From contig CABPSV020000224.1 in NCBI GenBank assembly GCA_902459845.2, positions 1-22,153 of the forward strand: a stretch of DNA of 22,153 nucleotides, given 5' to 3'. This DNA is from Hepatocystis sp. ex Piliocolobus tephrosceles (lineage: Eukaryota; Apicomplexa; Aconoidasida; Haemosporida; Plasmodiidae). Below are positions 9,725-18,748 of this stretch, one piece after another (within the stretch, counting starts at the first letter, position 1; every line of letters begins with the position of its first letter). The notes beneath the pieces are model-generated. The model ran no database searches, had not been told where the DNA came from, and saw nothing but the letters and a program-made list of their open reading frames with translations. Position numbers and translations under genes: made by a program.

Positions 9725-9926
9725 GTATAAACACGTTCGTATATATGTATACACGTACAATTGCTGATTTTATTATATTCTTACCACTACAGTGTGGGGT
9801 TTTTTTAAAATTTATATTATATGGGTCACATAAAAATGTTTCCTTTTTTCCAGTTTGATTCCTTCTAATAAAACAACTGTTATGCTTCGTCAATTCCCAA
9901 ATAATGGCAGGACTTACGTTCGACAT
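9105..9926 (-). CDS. RPL28: 60S ribosomal protein L28 (eL28)
   Basis: This is a structural protein of the cytosolic large ribosomal subunit, L28e family. Exons on the minus strand are 9926-9785, 9602-9524 and 9267-9105. Borders are G|GTAAGA...TTTTAG|GC and TG|GTAGTT...TTTTAG|T, with split codons G+GC (Gly) and TG+T (Cys). The product is 127 residues, typical for Plasmodium L28. It begins MSNVSPAIIWELTKHNSCF, matching the conserved start of the family (human [20 protein letters not shown]), and the C-terminal part is basic (KLSTKQKKMLMVKF). The start was chosen at ATG 9926 because the TTG nine bases upstream is not a likely initiator here. The first exon contains a consensus GTAAGT at codons 4-5 that must be ignored by the spliceosome. 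The gene lies in tandem behind L35ae and converges with the COPI-associated gene. Confidence 0.93.
9682..9724. repeat. (TA)n repeat in L28 intron 1
   Basis: About 20 TA/AT dinucleotides lie within the first intron of L28 (minus-strand intron 9784-9603). The repeat explains the Ile-Tyr tail of the run-on open frame after exon 1. Confidence 0.9.
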
Positions 9927-10338
9927 TTTGTTCAACTTTTTTTTTTAATATTAGTTAAAATATAAGATAAAAACAATGATTTTAAAAGTATTGAAAAAAG
10001 TGTATATGTACGTATGTATATGAATATAAGTGTATATATATATATATATAGTTTTGTTGCGATTTCTATAACTTTTATTTATAAAAAAAATAAATAAATA
10101 AATTTTTATTTTATATGAAAACTATAATAAATGTTGCATATAAATTTTAAAGAAAAATGTCAATTTTATTTTATAAAATATTTTTAAACATAAAAAAAAA
10201 AAAAAAAATAAAAAAAAAAAAAAAGTACATACATACTAAATACATACCAACATAAATAAATAAAAAAATAAATAAATGAACAAATGCCAAATAAATGATA
10301 AATATATTATATGGAATTTTTTTTTTTTTTCTTTTTTT

Positions 10339-10492
10339 TTTTAAAGCCCACATAGGTAATTAAATTTCGTATACATATAGTTATATGCATATATAAACAA
10401 ATCTCTTTTTTTGTTTTAAAGCCCATATAAATAATTCAAATTTGTATAGATATAGTTATATATGCATATGTAAACACATACATACTCTTTTG
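10339..10492 (-). promoter_or_regulatory. Approximately 75-bp tandem duplication upstream of L28
   Basis: Two abutting diverged copies lie at 10339-10413 and 10414-10492. Both start TTTTAAAGCCCA, share TATAGTTATAT and GCATAT..TAAACA in order, and end in CTCTTTT..G. The copies differ by several substitutions and small indels, so the duplication is not recent. They lie about 410-570 bp upstream of the L28 ATG; in L28 orientation each ends with TGGGCTTTAAAA. The duplication is visible directly; a regulatory role is inferred from position only. Confidence 0.7.
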
Positions 10493-11100
10493 CCAAAAAA
10501 ATTAAAAATAAATAATGGTCTGATTTTTTTACTTCTAAGCCTCTTCTTTTTATATACTACATTTTATGTTACTTTTTTTTTTTTTTTTTATCATTTTTTT
10601 CATATAATTTGAAGTTTTTGTATTTTATTTCACTTAATCCCTTTTATTACCCATATAAAAAAAAGAAAAAAAAAAAAAAAGAACTATATATTATAAGAAT
10701 TAAAAAGGTAAAAATATATTATACTACTAATTTTGTATAATGCTTATATACCTTTATATATAATAAATTGTTATATAGAAATGCATAAATGTGTTGTATA
10801 ATTTTTTTTTTTTTTTATTTTAAAAATTTATTTATATATATGTTATTAAATGTAAATTATTATATTTTGTTTTTTCTTGCTTAACAAAATATACATAATA
10901 TTATATATTTATACTTTTGTTTATATGTAATGTTAAAAACGGTGAAAAAAAAAAAAGGAGAGTAAAAAAAAAAAAAAAAAATATATATAAAAGGGAACAA
11001 AATACTGTAATATTTTTTCATCCCTCACGTAGATGTCCATTAAGTCTGTTCATTAAGCCTATTCATTTATTCATTATTTTTTTTATTCTTAATTTTTTTA

Positions 11101-11156
11101 TTCCTTATTTTTTATTCCTTATTTTTTATTCCTTATTTTTTATTCCTTATTTTTTA
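11101..11156. repeat. 14-bp tandem repeat, four copies
   Basis: Four exact copies of TTCCTTATTTTTTA start at 11101, 11115, 11129 and 11143, followed by TTCATTT. The array lies about 540-590 bp beyond the L35ae stop codon and is noncoding. Confidence 0.95.
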
Positions 11157-11694
11157 TTCATTTTTGTTGTACAAATGTATCATTTCAAGTAACGCTTGTA
11201 CACTTGTGTATGTTTACGTTCATGATATATTTTACTATTACCAATTAAAAAAAACAATTACAATAAAAATGTGTATTATTATATAGAAATGATATGTACA
11301 TATGTTATTTATATATTGCAACACTTAATACTTTTATAAAAAAATAAAATTTTTTTATAAGTCCATTCATAGGATTAATATTAGGTATATAGTTCTTAGT
11401 TTCTTTTCTTATTTAAGTATATATTTATATATATGTATACCCTTTTAATGTAAATGTTAAAAACATAAAAACGAAAAGGAAAAAAAAATAAATAAATAAA
11501 AATTTATAAAAAAATTGTGTACAATACCATTAATTTAAATAAATATGCACATATATATATATATATATACGTATAAATATATACGTGTAAGTATATACGT
11601 ATAAATATGTATAGATATATGTACAAAAATAAGCAAACGATTTAGATTAAAACTGTATGTAAATAAAAAAAAAAAAAAAATTCATTTATATAAA

Positions 11695-12773
11695 TTAAAT
11701 GTTTGAAGGATACATAAGTATTCTAACTCTATTTCCAAATGCACAGGGTGGAATGTGATTTCTAAACTTTGCACGAACAACTCCACTGTTACCATGGGTT
11801 CTACATATCTTTCCCCACATACACTATGAAAAAAAAAAAAAAAAAAAAAAAATCATCATATTAAAATAATCATCGTATTAATAATTGTTGTATGGATAAT
11901 TATAATAAAAATAATAAATTATGTTATGCATAATATTCATGAGAAACGGAACACATAAATACATTAATATAATTGTAGATTAATATGTTTTTACTGTATG
12001 TACTTATCTTATTTGTCTATTTTTTTTTTTTTTTTTAATTACCCTAATTTTCGTTCCATTGTGATGCCTAACTGTTCTATATACATAAGCAACTTTTTTT
12101 CCTACATAAAATTGTGCATGTTGTCTTGTCTTAACATTCTTGATGGATATTAAAGTAAAATTAGGATCTTGGTTTCTTTGAGACCTAAAAAAAAAAAAAA
12201 TAATAATAATAAATAATTACAAGTGTATATATATATATATATAAATATTTGTGCACATAAAAAAAGGGAAGTGGAATATTTGATAACTCTTTTTTTTTTT
12301 TCTTTTTTTTATAATAGTCGTTTTACATATATAAACACTTTTTTATTTTTTATAATTATAGGTTATTTTGTTTGTCTTATTGTGCTTCTTTAATTATTCT
12401 TCCATTTAATTATTATTATTTTTTTGTTAATTTGTCAGTTTTTGTCAGTTTTTTTTTTTTTTTTTTTTTTTTTCTTCTGTGTTTTATAAACACCATTTTA
12501 GCAAGCGTATAGTTTGAACTGTGATGTTGTTGTTCCTTCAATTGCTTCATTTTTTTTTCTTTTTTTTTCTTTTTTTTTCTTTTTTTTTCTTTTTTTATAT
12601 TACCTTTTGTAGCCCAAAATAACTCCTTTTTCAAATAATCGAACTGCTTGTAATTTTTTTTTTTTATTTACTTTTTTTTTTAAAGCTTTTTTTGTTCCAT
12701 TTTTTGACTCAACTTTGTTTCCACTTTCTAATACGGCGACATCAGTTTCTTTTATATCTTTATCTGTATTCAT
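11695..12773 (-). CDS. RPL35A: 60S ribosomal protein L35ae (eL33)
   Basis: This is a cytosolic large-subunit ribosomal protein. Exons on the minus strand are 12773-12604, 12184-12043 and 11823-11695. Introns are AG|GTAATA...TTTTAG|G and AGG|GTAATT...CATAG|TGT, giving 146 residues. The core matches L35ae: [53 protein letters not shown] and [11 protein letters not shown]. The corresponding human motifs are FAGYKRGLRNQ, EFYLGKRCAYVYK, THGNSGMVRAKF and RIRVMLYPSRI. The N-terminus carries about 40 extra residues, ending in Lys-rich [10 protein letters not shown], before the conserved core; the human protein starts near the core. The start is the first ATG after stops in all upstream frames. The gene lies between the methyltransferase gene and L28, all three on the minus strand. 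Confidence 0.96.
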
Positions 12774-13362
12774 TTTGCTAATTCGTTTAAAGGCTTTCTA
12801 ATTATAAAAAACAATTGTAATTAAAAAGTAAAAAAAATTATATATTTATAGTAAATAAAGCATAATCATACACGTGTACCAATAGGTTAACATACACTCG
12901 TTTACATATATATTGACATATATATTGGAATATATGTTGATATATACATGTACATACGCATACATAAAATATGTTGCCAATACAAATATATTCGTTCACA
13001 TATACAGTTGAATTAAAAAAAAAAAAAAAAAAAATTATATAATAAACACTTATTTTATTTTAAATAGTATTCATGTTGTATCTTACAAAATAAGCTATTA
13101 CGTAAATACAAGTCAACAATGAAGGACAAACTATCCTATATATATCTGTATATGTACTTTATACGTATATAATAGTTTTTTTTTTTTTTATTTTATTTAT
13201 TAAGCTTCTATGCTTTTCCCAATATGATATCACATCATGTAATATATTTTTAATTATTTTTTATAATATAAATAAAGGCGTCAATTTATAAAAATATACT
13301 TTTTTTTTCTCTTTTTTATGTACTTAGTCGTTTTATTATTTTTTTTAATTTTTTATCCTTAC

Positions 13363-13484
13363 GAAAATAAAGTTAAAAATAAAGCTAAAAATAAAGCTAA
13401 AAATAAAACTAAAAATAAAGCTAAAAATAAAGCTAAAAATAAAGTTAAAAATAAAGTTAAAAAAAAAAGTTAAAAATAAAATTA
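13363..13484. repeat. 12-bp tandem repeat, about nine to ten units
   Basis: Units of AAAAATAAAGCT vary at the GC/GT/AC positions (AAAGCT, AAAGTT, AAAACT) and degrade at the right into an A run. The array is noncoding, about 600-700 bp upstream of the L35ae ATG. Confidence 0.93.
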
Positions 13485-13893
13485 AAAAAAAAAAAAAAAA
13501 AAAAAAAGCACTAATGGCTATATATAAAATGTTATACTATCAAAATAGCATATATGCATATATGTAAATATAAAATATTTTATCTCTATTTTTTTTTTTT
13601 TAAATATGGGAATATAAAATATACTCAAATTTGCTTTTGTCAACTATAATTTTAGTGCATATATATATATGTACGTACGTATAATATAAACAATTACCTA
13701 TATAATTATAATTATTTATTTATTTATGTATTTTTTTTTTTTTTTTTTTTTTTATTCAGCTGTATACACTTTAATCTCTCTTTACAGTGAAGCTGATATA
13801 TGTATACCATAAACGTGTATAGTACAATGATAAAAAAAAAATAATATACTGTTAAAAAATATTGTACTGTTAATTTTTGAAAGAATTATGTAC

Positions 13894-13937
<44 letters not shown>

Positions 13938-14333
13938 TTTTTTTCTATTTTTTTGCAAAAAAATAAATTATAAACATACCATTTTCGCTTTACAACATTA
14001 TATTATATTATATATTATATTGTTTTGTTTACTTACATATTAAAGTATTTAATTTTTTTTTGTTTTTTATTTAAAAAAAAAAAGAAAAAAATTAAGGTTT
14101 GTATTGGAGATGTATATATATATATATATATATATTTATGTGGCCGTTAAAAAAAAAAAAAAAATAGTATAGAAGTAGCAAATAGGTAAGGCATATAAAT
14201 ATTATGTATATACATTTTTTTTATTTTAAAAAAAGATATTTTTTATGTATATAAATGAATAAAATAAATAAACAAAAAAATAAGCATATATGATAAAAAC
14301 AGTGGAAGTTAAAATACGTGAAAAATGTAAGTA

Positions 14334-14388
14334 AAAAATGTAAGTAAAAAATGTAAATGAAAAATGTAGGTGAAAAATGTAAGTGAAA
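14334..14388. repeat. 13-bp tandem repeat just past the methyltransferase stop
   Basis: About four to five units of AAAAATGTAAGTG-like sequence occur, with TAAGTA, TAAATG, TAGGTG and TAAGTG variants. They end roughly 25 bp beyond the methyltransferase stop codon, so they probably lie in its 3' UTR. Confidence 0.85.
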
Positions 14389-14414
14389 AAAAACGTGTAA
14401 ATATATTCAAATTA

Positions 14415-16364
14415 CTAAGAACGCTCACATATGATCATAATAAAATTACTTCTTTCTTCAAATTCAGAAAATTTTAAATGAAACAAATCTTGACTTAAAT
14501 TAATAAAAGGATTAATGAAATAAGAATCTGGTGGAGTAAATGTTTGGATTATAAAATTATTATTTTGTAAAGTTTCTAAAAACAATTGTATCCCATCTCT
14601 ATTTTTTTTAAAGACATAAAAAAAAACACCATTTTTTTTTAATAATAAATTAAGTAAATACATAATAGATTGTACATTATTTTTATTATAAATTAAATCA
14701 CTTCCTATAATACAATCATACGTAATTATTTCATCACCAACTGTTGGATAACTGTTCTTATCATTCCAATTTATGTTACAAATTTTTATTTTTTTTTCCC
14801 ACTCGAAATCAATATTATTCAATAATTCTCTATTCATTTCTACATTAAATAATATATTATTTAATGTGAATGGATTTACATCACTTATTATTAAGTTTTT
14901 AATTCCTTGATTGGTTTTATAATGTCCTTCACTAACACTACAATCACCATCACCACTACCACTATTATTATTACTGTTTTTACATAAAAAATTAGCATAC
15001 ATGAATAATGATAAACTTACCAACCCACATCCTGCACCTATTTCTAAACAATTTTTATTATTAAAAAAAAAATTATTTTCTATACAGAAATCACTTATCC
15101 ATTTACTTGCTATTATACTGCTTTCCCAAATATTAATACCAGTAACATCTTCATATGCATTATTTTCACCTAAACTATTACCAATATAATTTATTCCTAT
15201 TTCTCGTATTCTTATTATTATTTCTTTATCTTGTATTTTTTTTTTATTATTGATCATTAAATCGTAAGTATATTCTTGAATAATTTGTGCATCTTTCATA
15301 TGGTCTGTAAATTTTTTATCTGTATTTATTGTACATGGTTCATTAACAATATTACCAACACATGGTTTATCAATAACATTACCAGTACATGAATTTAAAT
15401 ATTTCATACAAATATTATTCATACTAACTTCTGTTTTCTCATATTCCTCATATGCATGATTTTTTAATACTCCATTGGTTGTGTATCCATTCATTTTTTT
15501 CAAATTTTGTTCAGGTTTATTATTTAATTTAGTAAACGTATTTTCTTCTCTTTCTCCTTCTTCTCTTTCTCCTTCTTCTCTTTCTCCTTCTTTTTTTTCT
15601 CCATCATTTCTATTTTTATAAGTAACTTTAAAATTTTGATCATTGTTACTTGTACTTTCATAATGGTCAAGTACACTCGATATTGGGTGGCTTAAGATAA
15701 GTTGTAAAATATTTTCATCTTGTACATTAAATGCTTCTGATAAAATATTTTTACCAAATGCGTTTTTCTTTAAAATATCAATTTTATTTCTTTCTTTGTA
15801 TTCGTATAATTGTTTGTTTGTGTTTGTTTGTCCATTTTCTACACCCTCGTCAATACTAGTACCGTTTTTTTGAACATTGTTATTATTATCACTCAAAAGT
15901 ATGTTAACCAAATTTAAAGAATTTATTTTTTTTTTTATATTATCACTTAATGTGTACGTTTTGTTAAAAAATACTTTTTTTGTTATCATTTCATTTTTTA
16001 TATTTTCATATATTTCGTTTTTTTTTTTTTCAATATTTATATAATCATTTTTTTTTAATAAATAATCAAATAAAAGTACTTGTTTTATAGCCTCTATATT
16101 TTTGTTCTGTATAGCCCATAATAAAGGAGTATTGCCGTTGCCATTTGGTTTATTATAATCAATACTGCATTCATATAAAAAAAACAAAATTAAATCAACA
16201 ATATTGTTGGCACAAGCAAAGTGTAGTAGTGTATTATCATTCTCGTCTTTAATATTATTAATAGAATTTATATTCTCTGTTTTCAATATTTTCTTAATTT
16301 CTTCTATATCATTTGTTCTTACATAATAAATTAAATCTTCCACTACTTCTTCCATTAGGTTCAC
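14415..16364 (-). CDS. Ankyrin-repeat methyltransferase (methyltransferase-16 family), putative protein lysine methyltransferase
   Basis: A single exon encodes 649 residues. The N-terminal third has ankyrin-like repeats: DENDNTLLHFACANNIVDLILFF (40-62), GNGNTPLLWAIQNKNIEAIKQVL (75-97) and a weaker NAFGKNILSEAFNVQDENILQLIL (201-224). A low-complexity linker follows, with three EGERE units at 259-274 and a doubled N(V/I)..PC motif at 329-344. The C-terminal 250 residues are a class I SAM-dependent methyltransferase of the METTL21/FAM86 type. Features are GINIWESSIIASKWI (409-423), motif I CLEIGAGCGL (439-448), SDVNP (494-498) and the post-II motif GSDLIY (554-559), a DxxY-type signature of this family. 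An Asn/Ser/Gly insertion (463-478) splits motifs I and II, a usual Plasmodium habit. Met4 is an alternative start. It is divergent from the CHCH gene. The substrate is unknown; relatives modify translation factors or chaperones. Confidence 0.87.
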   Translation of the reverse strand: MNLMEEVVEDLIYYVRTNDIEEIKKILKTENINSINNIKDENDNTLLHFACANNIVDLILFFLYECSIDYNKPNGNGNTPLLWAIQNKNIEAIKQVLLFDYLLKKNDYINIEKKKNEIYENIKNEMITKKVFFNKTYTLSDNIKKKINSLNLVNILLSDNNNNVQKNGTSIDEGVENGQTNTNKQLYEYKERNKIDILKKNAFGKNILSEAFNVQDENILQLILSHPISSVLDHYESTSNNDQNFKVTYKNRNDGEKKEGEREEGEREEGEREENTFTKLNNKPEQNLKKMNGYTTNGVLKNHAYEEYEKTEVSMNNICMKYLNSCTGNVIDKPCVGNIVNEPCTINTDKKFTDHMKDAQIIQEYTYDLMINNKKKIQDKEIIIRIREIGINYIGNSLGENNAYEDVTGINIWESSIIASKWISDFCIENNFFFNNKNCLEIGAGCGLVSLSLFMYANFLCKNSNNNSGSGDGDCSVSEGHYKTNQGIKNLIISDVNPFTLNNILFNVEMNRELLNNIDFEWEKKIKICNINWNDKNSYPTVGDEIITYDCIIGSDLIYNKNNVQSIMYLLNLLLKKNGVFFYVFKKNRDGIQLFLETLQNNNFIIQTFTPPDSYFINPFINLSQDLFHLKFSEFEERSNFIMIICERS

Positions 16365-16388
16365 TTATTAATACTCTTTACTTATAAC

Positions 16389-16490
16389 AGCAGTAGTAGT
16401 AGTATTATTATTAGTAGTAGTAGTAGTATTATTATTAGTAGTAGTAGTAGTATTAGTAGTAGTATTAGTAGTAGTATTAGTAGTAGTAAT
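16389..16490. repeat. Trinucleotide AGT/ATT repeat in methyltransferase 5' region
   Basis: About 34 triplets of AGT interspersed with ATT begin 25 bp upstream of the methyltransferase start codon, so on the minus strand the 5' UTR is probably rich in ACT/AAT triplets. The interruptions repeat as AGT-AGT-AGT-ATT blocks. Confidence 0.9.
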
Positions 16491-17022
16491 GATAATAGTA
16501 TTAATAAGAATAAACTTATAAATTGAAAAGTTATTTATGTTTATGTTTACTATATTAATAAATTAAAAATTGTCGATCTTTTTTTTTAACAAAATGCGTT
16601 TTTTTTTTACGTATAAAATGTTGATTATGTATTACATTTAAAAAAAGATAAAATAAATAAATAAGTAAATAAATAAATATGGGCTAATTATACATAAAAA
16701 AGCTTTTACAATAAGAAGGGCTTGTTTTTACAATCTTTGTTGGCTGTATAAATAAAAACTAAACATAAATTATTTTGAAAAGGTTAAAGCAACGAATTAC
16801 GTGTTATTAGTAGAAATATTAACGTTTAAAGCTAAAAAAGAAATCGTAAATATGTACGTACGTAACATATTTTATTTTTTGTTATATACAAAATGTTCCG
16901 ACAAACAAATTATTCTATTGTTTAAGGCAAACAAAAAAAATTAAAAATAATACAAATGAACCTTCTTTTAAGTATTAGTGCTATTATATTCCATGCTTAG
17001 CGTAAATTAAAAAAAAAAATAA

Positions 17023-17105
17023 GCTTTTTTTTTTTTTACCATTAAAAATGCTATTTTTTTTTTTTACCATTAAAAATGCTATTTTTTTTTTTTACCATTA
17101 AAAAT
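17023..17105. repeat. 28-bp tandem repeat, three copies
   Basis: Three units each combine GCTA (GCT in the first), a run of 12-13 T and ACCATTAAAAAT, starting at 17023, 17050 and 17078. The last runs into a longer T tract. It is noncoding. Confidence 0.93.
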
Positions 17106-17239
17106 TTTTTTTTTTTTTTTTTTTTTTTTTGTAAAAATGAGCTTTATTTAATATATTTCAAATATAGATGTTTTTTTTTTTTATAACACTGTAAACATAT
17201 GGGTTATAGCTATATATTAAAGTTACATAAGCAAGATAT

Positions 17240-17274
<35 letters not shown>

Positions 17275-17846
17275 TTACAAAAAAAAAAAAAAAAAAAAAT
17301 AAAAGGAGTAATTAACAAGTTGTAACAAATATATGTATATCGCTGTGCGTTATTATGAGGGAGAAAAAAAAAAAATAAAAAATAAAACAAACAAATAAAC
17401 CAATAAATTAGCAAACGAATTCGAAAAAAACAAAGTAAATGCTAATTGATAAGAGTATACATTAGTAATAATGATAAATGCTAAAGAAGCTTAACAAGCA
17501 ATAATTGGTATGACATTTAAAATAAGCACATTAGGGGAAAAATAAAGAAGTACATAAGAATTTAAGCTGTTAATTAAAACAAGCTAAAAAGATTTAAAAG
17601 GAATAACAAATGACATATTAAGTTATAGGCCTTATTTATTCAAAATTATTTTACACATGGTATTAAATTATTAAAAAAAAAGAAGAAAAAAAAAAAAAAA
17701 CTTATCACACGCATGATCATATAATATATATGTATGTATACGTACGTGTGCATTTTTTGCAAAATACAGATTTTTCAAGAGTTCAGCAGAACTTAAATCA
17801 TTTTCGAATTTTTCTTTATTCACCACTATATCCACCATTACTCTTA

Positions 17847-17890
<44 letters not shown>

Positions 17891-17908
17891 TTCTAAAATA
17901 ATATCAGA

Positions 17909-18748
17909 ATGGAAACAATGAAAAATTTATTTTTTATTAAAAACAATTTAATTACAAACTGTGAAGAAAAAAAAACAAACAACAAATCAGGGAATGGAGA
18001 ACAACACAGCGTTAAAAATCTTAATGACGCATTCGTTGATATCATAAAAAAAATACCTATAAATCCATTTATTGACAGTAATGAAAATTTAAATAAATAC
18101 GAATATGGCGTTGAAAAAAAAACTACTGAAAGATATACAGGAGTACAAGTATATGATGAACATGATGAAAAAGATCATAAAAAACAACAACCTATAGATT
18201 ATCCTTTCCCCGTTAGTAAAAAATTAATATTTGAAAAAAATAAAGTTAACAAAGCTGATGATCGTATAAATATAAATTATAGTAACATTATATCTGATCT
18301 ATATCCCGAAGAAGGATATACAGGACCTAATAAAAAAAAACATTTTTCATCCGATTGGGAATTATTACTAGCTCATAATCATGGTTTATATAAATTTAAA
18401 AATATTAATTCTAACAATTATAATGCAATTATAAATAGAGATATGTATACATTAAACACAGAAAATGACATAAGAAATAATGTTAATTTATATACTGATA
18501 AAATTAATGTAGATAAACCAAATGACCCTTGTAAATATTTAGGTATAGAAGAATATAAATGTTTATTAACACATTCTTTTCATATGAATACTAATATAAG
18601 TAATCAAAAATGTGTAAAGTGGTTTAATGAATATATGCAGTGTAAATGGGATGAACATAAATTAAACAATGGTTATAATTATATTGAAAATAGAAGAGAT
18701 AAAAAATCTAAGGCATATATAGCTGCTCCTGATTATCAATATTCATAG
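17909..18748 (+). CDS. Twin CX9C (CHCH) domain protein, putative mitochondrial protein
   Basis: A single exon encodes 279 residues. The C-terminus holds two CX9C motifs, Cys208-x9-Cys218 (DPCKYLGIEEYKC) and Cys235-x9-Cys245 (QKCVKWFNEYMQC), separated by 16 residues. This is the signature of coiled-coil-helix-coiled-coil-helix proteins. In these the four Cys form two disulphides, usually after Mia40-type oxidation in the mitochondrial intermembrane space. The first 200 residues are polar and Asn/Lys-rich, with a more ordered-looking stretch YPEEGYTGPNKKKHFSSDWE (132-151). No cleavable presequence or membrane helix is clear. Most CHCH proteins are much shorter, so the long N-terminal extension is unusual. 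Candidate roles by family are a respiratory-complex or ATP-synthase accessory subunit or an assembly factor. I cannot choose between them. The start ATG follows a 40-nt T run; Met4 is an alternative. Confidence 0.8.
   Translation: METMKNLFFIKNNLITNCEEKKTNNKSGNGEQHSVKNLNDAFVDIIKKIPINPFIDSNENLNKYEYGVEKKTTERYTGVQVYDEHDEKDHKKQQPIDYPFPVSKKLIFEKNKVNKADDRININYSNIISDLYPEEGYTGPNKKKHFSSDWELLLAHNHGLYKFKNINSNNYNAIINRDMYTLNTENDIRNNVNLYTDKINVDKPNDPCKYLGIEEYKCLLTHSFHMNTNISNQKCVKWFNEYMQCKWDEHKLNNGYNYIENRRDKKSKAYIAAPDYQYS

Larger units (their letters stand above)
9927..11694. other. Intergenic region between L35ae (3' end) and L28 (5' end)
   Basis: On the minus strand this holds the L35ae 3' UTR followed by the L28 promoter and 5' UTR. 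I see no coding sequence; open frames are Lys/Phe/Leu homopolymer products. The notable elements are a 75-79 bp tandem duplication at 10339-10492, a 14-bp repeat at 11101-11156 and a (TA)n run near 11552-11568. Confidence 0.75.
12774..14414. other. Intergenic region between methyltransferase gene (3' end) and L35ae (5' end)
   Basis: On the minus strand this holds the methyltransferase 3' UTR and the L35ae promoter. No coding exon was found. It contains a 12-bp repeat at 13363-13484, (TA)n at 13897-13934 and 14111-14135, and a 13-bp repeat close to the methyltransferase stop at 14334-14388. The rest is A/T homopolymers and ordinary AT-rich spacer. Confidence 0.75.
16365..17908. other. Divergent intergenic region between methyltransferase and CHCH genes
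   Basis: This holds both promoters and 5' UTRs. A trinucleotide (AGT/ATT) block lies at 16389-16490, next to the methyltransferase start. A 28-bp repeat lies at 17023-17105, (TA)n at 17245-17269 and a long T run at 17850-17889 just before the CHCH start. No coding exon was recognised; the short frame before 17909 dissolves into poly-Phe and stops. Confidence 0.75.

Noticed and set aside
9927..9935. Upstream TTG start giving L28 three extra residues
   Set aside because: Non-ATG initiation is not expected; ATG 9926 gives 127 residues beginning MSNVSP, as expected for Plasmodium L28.
11848..11862. C-box-like TGATGA in L35ae intron 2 (minus strand), possible snoRNA
   Set aside because: Only a homopolymer lies between it and the splice acceptor, so there is no room for a guide region or D box.
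12416..12634. Minus-strand Lys-rich frame [12 protein letters not shown]...
   Set aside because: It is a shifted frame over the end of L35ae exon 1 and its intron; the conserved L35ae frame is unambiguous.
15001..15189. Plus-strand open frame inside the methyltransferase gene
   Set aside because: It is antisense to the catalytic domain; the minus-strand frame carries clear family motifs.
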